This document shows, one piece after another, positions 52,749-60,460 of a DNA stretch of 64,000 bases. The stretch spans positions 62,001 through 126,000 of the forward strand of contig NZ_VFTZ01000008.1 in assembly GCF_006440775.1 (NCBI RefSeq), in the 5' to 3' direction. This DNA comes from Mesorhizobium sp. B2-7-2 (GTDB taxonomy: Bacteria; Pseudomonadota; Alphaproteobacteria; Rhizobiales; Rhizobiaceae). Under the pieces are notes generated by a model that worked only from the letters and a program-made list of their open reading frames with translations, ran no database searches and had not been told where the DNA came from. Positions within the stretch are counted from its first letter, which is position 1; the number at the start of each line of letters is the position of its first letter. A program made the translations under genes and the position numbers.

Positions 52749-53723
52749 TCAATACGGCCACTTGCCCCGCCCAAGCGCACTGATGTCCGCAACAATCCTC
52801 CGAAACGCCTCCGCCGCGCGCGGCACCGTCATCCTTGCCCGCAGAAAGCTGTGCACCAGCCTCGGCTCCTCGCGCCACCAGGCGCGGCCGCCGGCGGCAA
52901 GGATGCGCTCGCGATAGACTTCGCCGTCCGACGACAGCGGATCGCATTCGGCGGTGACGATGATCGTTGGCGGCAGGCCGGAGAAGTCGCGGTCCCTGAG
53001 CGGTGAGAAGGTCGGATCGTCCGTCGACTGCCCGGGCGCGGACCGGATGCGACGGTAGAACTCGATGTCGCTTACGCTGAGCAGCGGCGCTTCGGCATGC
53101 TCGACATAAGAGCGCCCGGTCTCGTCGCTGCTCAGCCCCGGATAGATCAACATCTGGCCAACAGCCTGCCGTTCATGGCGCCGCGTTGCCTGCGCCACCG
53201 CAGCGGCGAGATTGCCGCCGGCGCTTTCGCCGCAAAGCACGATCGGCAGTGTGCTCGTCGCGGCGACCCATTCGAACACTGCCAATGCATCGTCGTAGGA
53301 GGCGGGGTGCAGATGCTCCGGCGCCAGCCGGTAGTCGGCCGAGACCACCTCGAAACCGGTGCCGGCGCAGATTTCGGCGCAGATGTCGTCATGGCTATCG
53401 AGGTCGCCAAGGACAAAACCGCCGCCATGGTAATAGACGACGGTCGCCGCCGCCTTGCCCGCCATGCGATAGTGCCGCACCGGGATCGGATGCGTCGCCG
53501 TCGCGACGAGGCCGTCGCTGGTCGTCACGCCCTCGGGACGAGCCTGATGAAAAGCCGCGCACATCCGATTGTAGACCGCGCGCTGCTTCGCGATCGGCGC
53601 GGCGACGATTTCCGGCGGGTACCAACTGTTGACCTCGTCGATATAATCCCACAACTCCGGATCGAGCCGGTCGGCATATTTGCCACGGCTCGACGGATCG
53701 GTTGGGGCTCTGGTCACTGCCAT
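52749..53723 (-). CDS. Alpha/beta hydrolase of the hormone-sensitive lipase (HSL) family
   Basis: The 324-residue esterase has the HSL oxyanion motif 'YYHGGGFVLGDLDSHD' (about 97), the nucleophile elbow 'CGESAGGN' (Ser about 167), catalytic Asp in 'AECDPLSSDG' (about 265) and His in 'LVHSFLRARM' (about 294). It hydrolyses short acyl esters or lactones. Its ATG overlaps the isochorismatase stop by one base (TGATG), so the two are coupled. It is the downstream gene of that pair; substrate unknown. Confidence 0.92.
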   Translation of the reverse strand: MAVTRAPTDPSSRGKYADRLDPELWDYIDEVNSWYPPEIVAAPIAKQRAVYNRMCAAFHQARPEGVTTSDGLVATATHPIPVRHYRMAGKAAATVVYYHGGGFVLGDLDSHDDICAEICAGTGFEVVSADYRLAPEHLHPASYDDALAVFEWVAATSTLPIVLCGESAGGNLAAAVAQATRRHERQAVGQMLIYPGLSSDETGRSYVEHAEAPLLSVSDIEFYRRIRSAPGQSTDDPTFSPLRDRDFSGLPPTIIVTAECDPLSSDGEVYRERILAAGGRAWWREEPRLVHSFLRARMTVPRAAEAFRRIVADISALGRGKWPY

Positions 53724-54400
53724 CAGAGCTCGGCGTAAAGCCGCGCCGCGTTCTCGAATGTGAAGCGCAGCGGCACCGAGCCTTCGACCTGCCACACCTT
53801 CACGGTGTCTCCCGCCAACAGCCGGCAGGCGTCGAGCGTGTTGGTGACGGCGCCGCCATAAAGGCGGTTGGCGAGGTTGAGGATGCCAGTCTGGTGCATG
53901 GCGGCACTGGCGCTGCCGCAGGCATCCTTGACCAAAAGCACGCGAAAGCCGCGCGCTACCGCGTCCTTCACGGTCGCGTCGATGCAGGCCTCGGTCCACA
54001 CGCCCGCAATCACCAGCCATTCGATGCCGGAGGCCTTGAGCTTGTCGCCAAAATCGTTCTTGCCGAAGGCGCTGGCTTCCTGCTTGACCAGCGTGGCTTC
54101 GCCATCTTGCGGCGCCACTTCATGGCAGATTGCGGTCAGCGGATCGTCCTTGTCGGAAAAGGCCGATTTCCCGCTTTCATCGACTGGGTGGAACGGCCGC
54201 GCCGCGGCGAGATCGACGATATACGCCCAGTGGTAGAGCGGCACGAAGTTGCGCCGCGCCGCCTCCTGCAGGCGCTGCACATTGGCGAGGATATCGGCAA
54301 AACCCTCGACCAGATAGCGTTTGTCCCTGCGATGCTCCTCCTGGAGATCGATGAACACCGCGGCCACCGTGCCGCGTCGGATGGAAATGGGTGCTTTCAT
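53723..54400 (-). CDS. Isochorismatase-like cysteine hydrolase
   Basis: The 225-residue protein has the isochorismatase fold with the Asp in 'VFIDLQEEHR' (about 16), the Lys in 'LVKQEASAFGKND' (about 106) and the nucleophile Cys in 'GVWTEACIDATV' (about 136). Such enzymes cut amides, carbamoyl groups or isochorismate. The start at 54400 gives MKAPISIRRG; a 21-residue upstream extension is less likely. Paired with the HSL esterase. An M24 protein of related context lies upstream beyond a repeat. Confidence 0.9.
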   Translation of the reverse strand: MKAPISIRRGTVAAVFIDLQEEHRRDKRYLVEGFADILANVQRLQEAARRNFVPLYHWAYIVDLAAARPFHPVDESGKSAFSDKDDPLTAICHEVAPQDGEATLVKQEASAFGKNDFGDKLKASGIEWLVIAGVWTEACIDATVKDAVARGFRVLLVKDACGSASAAMHQTGILNLANRLYGGAVTNTLDACRLLAGDTVKVWQVEGSVPLRFTFENAARLYAEL

Positions 54401-54457
54401 GCGTATGCTCTCGAGGGGTGCCGTGGGGCATCGGAATGTGCCGCAGCCTATCAACTT

Positions 54458-54640
54458 CGTCATTCCAGGGCGAAGCAGCCGCGAAGCGGCGTCGCGAAGA
54501 CCCTGGAATCCATGCCGTTAGGTTCATCGGAAGAGTGCGGACTAACAGAATTCTGCACCGTTGCAACGCTTCGTCGTAACGGCATGGATTCTAGGGTCTG
54601 CGCCGCGTCGCTCCGCTCCTTGCTCCGCCCTAGAATGACG
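54458..54640. repeat. Palindromic repeat (CGTCATTCC-type) between isochorismatase and M24 genes
   Basis: The ends CGTCATTC (54458-54465) and GAATGACG (54633-54640) pair, and inside CCCTGGAATCCATGCCGTTA (54501-54520) pairs with its near-complement at 54577-54596. The 183-bp element has the ends of a common rhizobial intergenic repeat. It occupies most of the 319-base gap; the rest holds no gene. Confidence 0.8.
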
Positions 54641-54719
54641 ACGGCAGGTACGCAACGGATATTCTCTAAGCTTTGCGATATCGCACCGCAGATAGCAGTG
54701 GACGCCGGCATCACTTCGC

Positions 54720-56015
54720 TCATTCCAGAAACTCGTCCTCATACGGGAAGCGCGAGAGCAGCTCGGTGCCGGTCTCGGTGATCAGGATCTCGTCCTCGAG
54801 CTTGACGCCCTCGCGGCCGCCTTTCTCGCCGATATAGCTTTCCACGCTCACCACCATGCCGGGCACGATGACGCCGTCGCGGCCGTAGGTTTCGTAATCC
54901 ATCGAATGGGCGATGAACGGCGTCTCGCCATGCATGCCGACGCCGTGCATGACCGAGGTATAGCGCTGGTCGACGAAGCGGTCGGGGATCTTCCAGGCCT
55001 TCTCGGCGATCTCGCGGAACGCCATGCCGGGCTTCACGATCGAGATGTTGTGCTGCACCTGGTCATGCGCCATGCGGTAGAGCGATTTCTGATAGGGCGT
55101 CGGCTTGCCCGGGCCGCAGCGGAAGGTGCGCGAGAAGTCGGAATAATAGCCGTAGCAGCCGATCGTATCGGTATCGAGCGCCAGCAACTCGCCCGGCCTG
55201 ATCTTGCGCCCGCTCGCCTCGTTGAACCATGGATTGGTGCGCTGTCCCGAGGTGAGCAGCCGGGTCTCGATGAACTCGCCGCCTTGGCGGATCACCTCGC
55301 CATACATGATGGCGAACAACTCGTTCTCGGAAACGCCCGGCTTGATCGCCTCGCGCACGGCCGCCACCGCGGCCTCGGCGCCCGCCATCGAGGCCAGCAG
55401 GCATTTCACTTCCTCTGGCGTCTTGACCGCGCGCACCGCCAGGATCTCGCCCTGGCAGTCCTTCACCTCGCAGCCGCGCTTTTCCAGCGCCAGCGCCTGC
55501 AGATGGCTGCAGCGGTCGAGCCCAAGCTTCATCGAGCCGCCGCCATGCTTCCTCAGAAGCTCGGCGATCTCGTCGGCGAACGGCCCCGCGGTCTCGTCGT
55601 CGCGGCCCGACACCGATGACCAAACGAGCTTGGACGGCCGCGCCTCGTCGATCGTGTCGAGCACCATCGAGACATGGTAGCTCTGCGGATATTCGAACAG
55701 CACGATCGGCCCTTCGGTGGGCACGAAGAAATAGCGGGTCGAGTTGCGCAGGAAATAGCCGAACATATTGCGCGAACCGGTGGCGTAGCGCTGGTTGTAT
55801 GGATCGAACAAAACGACGCCGCCATAACCCGCCTCGCGCATCCAGGCGCGCAGCTTGGCCAGCCGCCCCTTGCGCAGCGCGTCAGCGTCGATGAAGGACG
55901 GCTCGGTGTCGGACAGCCACATGCCGCCGGCCGGATCGGCCGCGACGGGGTGGCGCATGCGATCCTTGAAGTCCACATCCTCGGTGCTGTCGGGGTCGAA
56001 TACGACGATGCTCAT
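54720..56015 (-). CDS. M24-family metallo-hydrolase resembling DMSP lyase DddP
   Basis: The 431-residue protein has an N-terminal creatinase-like domain (about 45-190) and a pita-bread catalytic domain (about 200-431). Its metal ligands Asp281, Asp283 ('ALDTDTIGCY'), Asp293 ('YYSDFSRT'), His357 ('SVMHGVGM'), Glu392 ('SVESYI') and Glu407 ('KLEDEI') all match DddP with a constant offset of 14. Motifs such as 'GGEFIETRLLTSGQRTNPWF' also match. However, the residue equivalent to the catalytic Asp377 of DddP is Gly363, so DMSP cleavage is doubtful and the protein may be a peptidase or a different lyase. It is adjacent to a GlxA-type regulator gene. Confidence 0.85.
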   Translation of the reverse strand: MSIVVFDPDSTEDVDFKDRMRHPVAADPAGGMWLSDTEPSFIDADALRKGRLAKLRAWMREAGYGGVVLFDPYNQRYATGSRNMFGYFLRNSTRYFFVPTEGPIVLFEYPQSYHVSMVLDTIDEARPSKLVWSSVSGRDDETAGPFADEIAELLRKHGGGSMKLGLDRCSHLQALALEKRGCEVKDCQGEILAVRAVKTPEEVKCLLASMAGAEAAVAAVREAIKPGVSENELFAIMYGEVIRQGGEFIETRLLTSGQRTNPWFNEASGRKIRPGELLALDTDTIGCYGYYSDFSRTFRCGPGKPTPYQKSLYRMAHDQVQHNISIVKPGMAFREIAEKAWKIPDRFVDQRYTSVMHGVGMHGETPFIAHSMDYETYGRDGVIVPGMVVSVESYIGEKGGREGVKLEDEILITETGTELLSRFPYEDEFLE

Positions 56016-56164
56016 GTGCGGCCTCCTGTTGCGGAGAACATGATCTATACGTCACACGAAGTGTGTGCGGATTCCCGCAGATGTCGTGCCGGACGCCGCA
56101 GGCTAGCGGGCAACGCCGTGATCCGTCCCGCCAGCGTTTCATCGCGTCAGCGCGCACAAACGCA

Positions 56165-57142
56165 CTAATGCCGCCGCATCGCTTTCGGCGCGTGCCCATG
56201 CTCCTCGCGAAACGCCCTTGCAAAGCTCGACATCGAAGCAAAGCCGCAGGCTAGCGCCACATCGCGCACCATCAGCGTCGAATGCGCCAGCAGATCGGCG
56301 GCGCGCTTCAGCCGCAGCCGCCGGTAATATCCGTTCGGCGAGATATCCAGCTCGGCGCGGAAACTGCGCTCGAGCTTGTCGGGCGAGACGCCGAGCCGTT
56401 CGGCCAGTTCCGCCATGCCGAGCCTTTCCTCGACCGCATCCTCCATGATGGCGATGGCCGACAGAACCAGCTCGTTCTGGACGCCGGTGCGCAGCCTGAG
56501 CGGCATCAGCTTGCGGTCGACGCTCGACCGCAATGGCGAGTGCACGAACCATTCGGCGACACCAGCCGCAAGCTCGGCGCCATAATCGCGCGTGATGATC
56601 TCCAGCATCATGTCGAGGCTGCCGACGCCGCCGGCCGAGGTGAAACGCTTGCGGTCGATGACGAAGAGATCGCGCCGAAGCTCGATATCCGGAAAAGCCT
56701 CGGTGAAGGCTGCCTGGCTGGTCCAGTGCAAGGTGCAGGCATGGCCGTCGAGCAGGCCGGCGCGGGCGAGGAAGAATGCGGCGTCGGCGACAGCGCCGAT
56801 ATGCGCGCCGCCGCGCAGGCTTTTGCGGATCCAGCTCATCGCCTCATCGGCCACGACATGATCGGCGTCGCCACCGGAACACACCACGATGCGGTCGACC
56901 TTCGGCGCGTCGGCGGCCGAGAAGCCGGGCTGAATGACGACGCCGTTCGATGCCTCGACGCTACCCGCATCGGCGCCGACGATCACCCATCGATAGCAGT
57001 CGCGCTTGGCAAGAATGTTGACGGCGCGCAGCGGCTCGATGACGGATGAAAATGCCATCATCGGAAAGCCGAGAAAAACCAGCACCGCGAAGGTAAGGGG
57101 CGCTTCGCCCGCCGCCTGTTTTGCCTGGCTGCGCCCGCTCAT
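56165..57142 (-). CDS. GlxA-family AraC-type transcriptional regulator
   Basis: The 325-residue protein has an N-terminal DJ-1/PfpI-like amidotransferase fold (about 15-190; 'VLVFLGFPMMAFSSVIEPLR') and a C-terminal AraC DNA-binding domain with two helix-turn-helices ('LGMAELAERLGVSPDKLERS' and 'VRDVALACGFASMSSFARAF'). The pocket has no Cys nucleophile at the expected position. GlxA-type regulators often control betaine, carnitine or dimethylglycine genes. It is the downstream partner of the NUDIX gene (ATGA overlap) and lies beside the M24 gene, its likely target. Confidence 0.9.
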   Translation of the reverse strand: MSGRSQAKQAAGEAPLTFAVLVFLGFPMMAFSSVIEPLRAVNILAKRDCYRWVIVGADAGSVEASNGVVIQPGFSAADAPKVDRIVVCSGGDADHVVADEAMSWIRKSLRGGAHIGAVADAAFFLARAGLLDGHACTLHWTSQAAFTEAFPDIELRRDLFVIDRKRFTSAGGVGSLDMMLEIITRDYGAELAAGVAEWFVHSPLRSSVDRKLMPLRLRTGVQNELVLSAIAIMEDAVEERLGMAELAERLGVSPDKLERSFRAELDISPNGYYRRLRLKRAADLLAHSTLMVRDVALACGFASMSSFARAFREEHGHAPKAMRRH

Positions 57143-57567
57143 GGCTGGCGGCCGTAGCGCGGCAGCACGATATCGGCTGTGAGCGGCGCGAGATCCATGC
57201 CGCTTGCCAGTTCCGGGTTCAGCCAGATCATCTCCTCGATCTCGGCGGCCGGAACCGGCTCGCCGATGATGGAGAGTTCGAACAGCTCGGCCTCGACGCA
57301 GGTGTCCGGCTCATTGGCGGCGGGCGCCGAGAAGGAACCGAGATGGAAGGCCGCGGCCGGATCGACGGCAACGCCCAGCTCCTCGCGCAATTCGCGCGCA
57401 AGGGCGGCGGTGGGCAATTCACCCGGCTCGATCTTGCCGCCGGCCTGCATGAAGACGGTCGTGCCGCGCTTGCGCACCAGAAGGAGCCTGCCGCCGTCGT
57501 CGCGGATGACAGCGGCGGCGATGCGGATCGTACTGGCCCTCGCTGTCTTGGAATGGCTGGAGGTCAC
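57139..57567 (-). CDS. NUDIX hydrolase
   Basis: The 142-residue protein carries the full Nudix box, 'GKIEPGELPTAALARELREE' and 'LGV' (about 44-66), in the form Gx5Ex7REUxEExGU. It hydrolyses a nucleoside diphosphate linked to another group, with Mg bound by the box glutamates. Residues outside the box do not show a substrate signature. It overlaps the GlxA gene by four bases, so a link to that regulator is possible. Confidence 0.92.
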   Translation of the reverse strand: MTSSHSKTARASTIRIAAAVIRDDGGRLLLVRKRGTTVFMQAGGKIEPGELPTAALARELREELGVAVDPAAAFHLGSFSAPAANEPDTCVEAELFELSIIGEPVPAAEIEEMIWLNPELASGMDLAPLTADIVLPRYGRQP

Positions 57568-57701
57568 GATGGGCTGTTTCCCGGCGGCTGGTGGCAGAGG
57601 GGAGGGACTTTATCGGGCACGTCAGCGCTCTTGCAACGGAGAAACGACCAAGAATGCCTGCGGCAACCGCCGCAACTCGCCCTTATGCAGCTTTCTTGAC
57701 C

Positions 57702-57722
57702 TGTACGCCGATGCGACGTACA
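57702..57722. promoter_or_regulatory. Operator candidate of the TacAT-type toxin-antitoxin pair
   Basis: TGTAC (57702-57706) and GTACA (57718-57722) form a perfect dyad with an 11-base spacer, 24 bases ahead of the antitoxin ATG. DUF1778 antitoxins with GNAT toxins repress their own promoters by binding such dyads; this match is inferred. Confidence 0.55.
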
Positions 57723-57745
57723 TAGATGTGCGAAGGAGCAAGAAC

Positions 57746-58054
57746 ATGGAAAATTTCCATGATGAAATTCGAGAGATCGAGGAGCGCAGCAGCGAGCGGA
57801 TGAACTTCCGCACAAAACCGCGCATCAAGAAGGCCATTCAGCAAGCCGCGGCTCTTGCCGGTGTCGATGACTCGGTTTTCACAATGAACGCCGCCTATAA
57901 GGCCGCCATGGAAACGATAGAGGCTCATGAGCGCACCGCTCTGCGGCCTGTCGATCATGCTGCCTTCTTTGCGGCTATCGACAATCCCCCACCGCCAACG
58001 GACCGACTGCGGGCGTCGTTTGCCCGCTATGCCAAAACCGTCATTTCCAAGTGA
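57746..58054 (+). CDS. DUF1778 (TacA-type) antitoxin
   Basis: The 102-residue protein has a ribbon-helix-helix N-terminus ('SERMNFRTKPRIKKAIQQAA', about 15-34), the DUF1778 pattern, and a C-terminal part that should wrap the toxin. GTGA overlap with the GNAT gene and AAGGAG seven bases before the ATG support this start. It represses its operon and neutralises the acetyltransferase. Confidence 0.88.
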   Translation: MENFHDEIREIEERSSERMNFRTKPRIKKAIQQAAALAGVDDSVFTMNAAYKAAMETIEAHERTALRPVDHAAFFAAIDNPPPPTDRLRASFARYAKTVISK

Positions 58055-58608
58055 CGCGGCAGCCCGAAGTCGCCAATGTCATAGAGCCGTTCGATCCTGA
58101 AAAGCATGATCGAACGGCTTTTTTCTGTGGCGTGGATCAGGTCGACAATTTCTTCAAAAGGACAGCCAACAAACTGTCCAAAGCCGACAATCTTCGTGTC
58201 TTCGTCATGCTCAGTCCAGCCGAAGACCTGATCGGCTTTTACGCCATCAATTCACACTCGGTGGATTACAGCGAGTTGCCACACAAATATGCGAGAACCC
58301 GGCCAGGAAATGGGAGCATCCCCGCGGCCTATCTGTCCATGATGGGTGTTGACCTGCGATTTGCAGGCAATGGATATGGCGGCGATCTTCTGCTTGACGC
58401 GCTGGCGCGCATAGCGAGGGTTGCCGAGCAGATCGGAATTGCCGTTGTCATGCTGGATGTACTGGATTGCGGCGATCCGGCCAAGATAGCGCGCAGGATG
58501 AAGCTCTATGTCGATCATGGCTTCACCGCATTGCCGTCCAACGAATTGCGACTGTTCCTGCCGATCAAAACCGTTCAGGAACTGATGATGATGCATAGCA
58601 ACCAGTAG
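58051..58608 (+). CDS. GNAT-fold toxin (TacT-type tRNA acetyltransferase)
   Basis: The 185-residue acetyltransferase toxin blocks translation by acetylating charged tRNA. It begins 'VIEPFDPEKHDRTAFFCGVD', with 'VDNFFKRTANKLSKADNLRV' typical of TacT/AtaT-like toxins, and has the acetyl-CoA loop around 'LRFAGNGYGGDLLLDAL' (about 107-123) and 'YVDHGF'. The GTG start at 58051 overlaps the antitoxin stop by four bases (GTGA). The catalytic Tyr is not certain. Confidence 0.88.
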   Translation: MTRQPEVANVIEPFDPEKHDRTAFFCGVDQVDNFFKRTANKLSKADNLRVFVMLSPAEDLIGFYAINSHSVDYSELPHKYARTRPGNGSIPAAYLSMMGVDLRFAGNGYGGDLLLDALARIARVAEQIGIAVVMLDVLDCGDPAKIARRMKLYVDHGFTALPSNELRLFLPIKTVQELMMMHSNQ

Positions 58609-58643
58609 GCCAAATCACTCGGCTTGCAACGGAGACGACTCGA

Positions 58644-59153
58644 ATGTTTGCGGCAACCGCCATCGACACCAAGGACAAGCCGGCCTTCTACAAGGAGTTG
58701 GCCACGCAATTGAAAGCGCTGCTCGAAGGCGAGGGCGATTCCGTTGCCAACGCCGCCAACACCGCGGCGCTGATCTATCAGATGGTGCCCGACCTCAACT
58801 GGGCCGGCTTCTATTTCCTCGCCTCCGACGACGAGCTGGTGCTTGGGCCCTTCCAGGGCAAGCCCGCCTGCGTTCGCATCGCCGTCGGCAAGGGTGTCTG
58901 CGGCAAGGCCATCGAGCTCGACATGTCGATGCTGGTCAAGGACGTCAACGAATTTCCCGGCCACATCGCCTGCGATGCCGATTCGCGCTCGGAGCTGGTC
59001 GTGCTTCTGCGCGATGCCGAAGGCGCGTTCGGCGTGCTCGACCTCGACAGCCCGATGCCTGGGCGCTTCGACAAGGAAGACTAGGCAGGCATCGAGAAGC
59101 TCGCCGCGATCTATGTCGCGGCGTGCGAGTTCGAGGATGACAACGAAGACTGA
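58644..59153 (+). pseudogene. Free methionine-(R)-sulfoxide reductase (fRMsr) interrupted by an in-frame amber codon
   Basis: This GAF-fold enzyme reduces free L-methionine-(R)-sulfoxide. Residues 1-146 include the three catalytic/resolving Cys (Cys76 in 'GKPACVRIAVG', Cys86 in 'GKGVCGKA', Cys110 in 'GHIACDADSR'). A TAG at 59082-59084 ends translation after 'RFDKED', but the same frame continues 'AGIEKLAAIYVAACEFEDDN' to a TGA at 59151-59153, the normal C-terminal helix. A single C-to-T change (CAG to TAG) would explain it. The short product (58644-59084) may still be active because all three Cys lie before the stop. Confidence 0.82.
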
Positions 59154-59177
59154 GAGGTGAGGCGGTCTCGGCCTGCC

Positions 59178-60239
59178 TCAGACGAGCTTCACCAGCGTCA
59201 GGCTGAAGACAGCGATGAACAGGAAGGCCGAGAAGGCCAGCATCAGCGGTCGAAGACCGCGCGAGCGCAGCTGGGAAATATCGGCCTGAAGGCCCATGGC
59301 GGCGAGCCCCATGGTCAGCATCACCTGGGCGGCCAGGGCGATCGCGGCATGAACCTGAACCGGGATCGCGATCAGGCTGTTCAGCGCCACCACCGCGAGG
59401 AAGGCGACGACGAACCAGGGTAGCGGCGGCCTGGCGCCGGAAGTGTCTGAGCTGCCGCGGCGCGCCATCAGGCCGAGCGCGATCACCATCGGCGCCAGCA
59501 TGGCGACACGCGTCAGCTTGGCGACGGTCGCCGTCTCGCCGGCAAGCGTGCCGTTCTGGAAGCCGGCGCCGATCACCTGCGCCACCTCATGGATCGAGGC
59601 CCCGGCCCACAGACCGAAGGCGTGCTGGTCGAGCCCGAAGACCGGCGCCAGCAGCGGAAAGCCGAGCATGGCGACGGTGCCGAACAGCGTGATCGCGGCA
59701 ACCGCGTAGGTCACGTCCTCGTCGCGCGCGTCGGTGACGATGTTGGTGGCGACGATCGCCGAAGCCCCGCAAATCGAGGTGCCGGCGGCGATCAGCTGCG
59801 CCAGCTTGGCCTCGACGCCGATCAGCTTGCCGAGCGCGACGGTGAAGAGGAAGGTGGCACCGAGCGTGGCCGCGACAATGCCGACCCCACCGAGGCCGAT
59901 GCCCGCGACCTGGCCGAACGTGAGCTGGAAGCCGAGCAGCACGATGGCGAAGCGCAGCAGGCGCTTTTGCGAAAAGGCGATGCCGGCCTTGGCGTGGGCG
60001 GGCAGGCCGAGCACGTTGGAATAGATCATGCCGGCCACCACGGCCAGGATCATCGGGCTGAACAAGGTGAGGCCGGACAAACCGCGCGCCGAATAGGCGA
60101 CGCTGGCGATCATCGCCACCAGGACCAGTCCCGGTACCACACCGGCTGAGATCGAGGTCAGGGCAGGGCGCTTGCGCTCGGCGTTGACCGGGTTCAGATC
60201 GATTGGAAGATCGTTCGCGGTGACGGGTAGGAATGACAA
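59178..60239 (-). CDS. YeiH-family (UPF0324) membrane protein, putative sulfate exporter
   Basis: The 353-residue protein has about ten transmembrane helices and the family signature '[20 protein letters not shown]' (about 160-180) and '[13 protein letters not shown]'. YeiH proteins are often described as putative sulfate exporters, but this is weakly supported. The TTG at 60239 is chosen for GGAG seven bases upstream; a TTG at 60296 has no site and would read into the shared control region. It is divergent from the aldehyde dehydrogenase gene. Confidence 0.85.
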   Translation of the reverse strand: MSFLPVTANDLPIDLNPVNAERKRPALTSISAGVVPGLVLVAMIASVAYSARGLSGLTLFSPMILAVVAGMIYSNVLGLPAHAKAGIAFSQKRLLRFAIVLLGFQLTFGQVAGIGLGGVGIVAATLGATFLFTVALGKLIGVEAKLAQLIAAGTSICGASAIVATNIVTDARDEDVTYAVAAITLFGTVAMLGFPLLAPVFGLDQHAFGLWAGASIHEVAQVIGAGFQNGTLAGETATVAKLTRVAMLAPMVIALGLMARRGSSDTSGARPPLPWFVVAFLAVVALNSLIAIPVQVHAAIALAAQVMLTMGLAAMGLQADISQLRSRGLRPLMLAFSAFLFIAVFSLTLVKLV

Positions 60240-60314
60240 TTCAATTCTCCAGGCGCGCTCGCCGCCGAAATGCCATTCCAGAACCAATCTTTCCAACGAA
60301 TTATTTGAGTTATA

Positions 60315-60339
60315 ATGATCGCCTTTTGCGAACGATCAT
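60315..60339. promoter_or_regulatory. Dyad between the YeiH and aldehyde dehydrogenase genes
   Basis: ATGATCG (60315-60321) and CGATCAT (60333-60339) form perfect arms around an 11-base spacer in the shared upstream gap, beside TTGAGTTATAATG, which looks like a promoter element. The regulator is unknown. Confidence 0.4.
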
Positions 60340-60460
60340 CGCCGACCAGTGGGCTCAACAGGCGCTTGCGTTTGACAGGGCGTATGCCGCCCCGTTATCT
60401 CTGGCGGTATACGACGACAATCCACACAATCGAGCACCCACGGCTGGCCGAGGAAAAACC

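Noticed and set aside
54720..56015. Assigning dddP as gene symbol
   Set aside because: Metal ligands match, but the position of the catalytic Asp is Gly, so lyase activity cannot be claimed.
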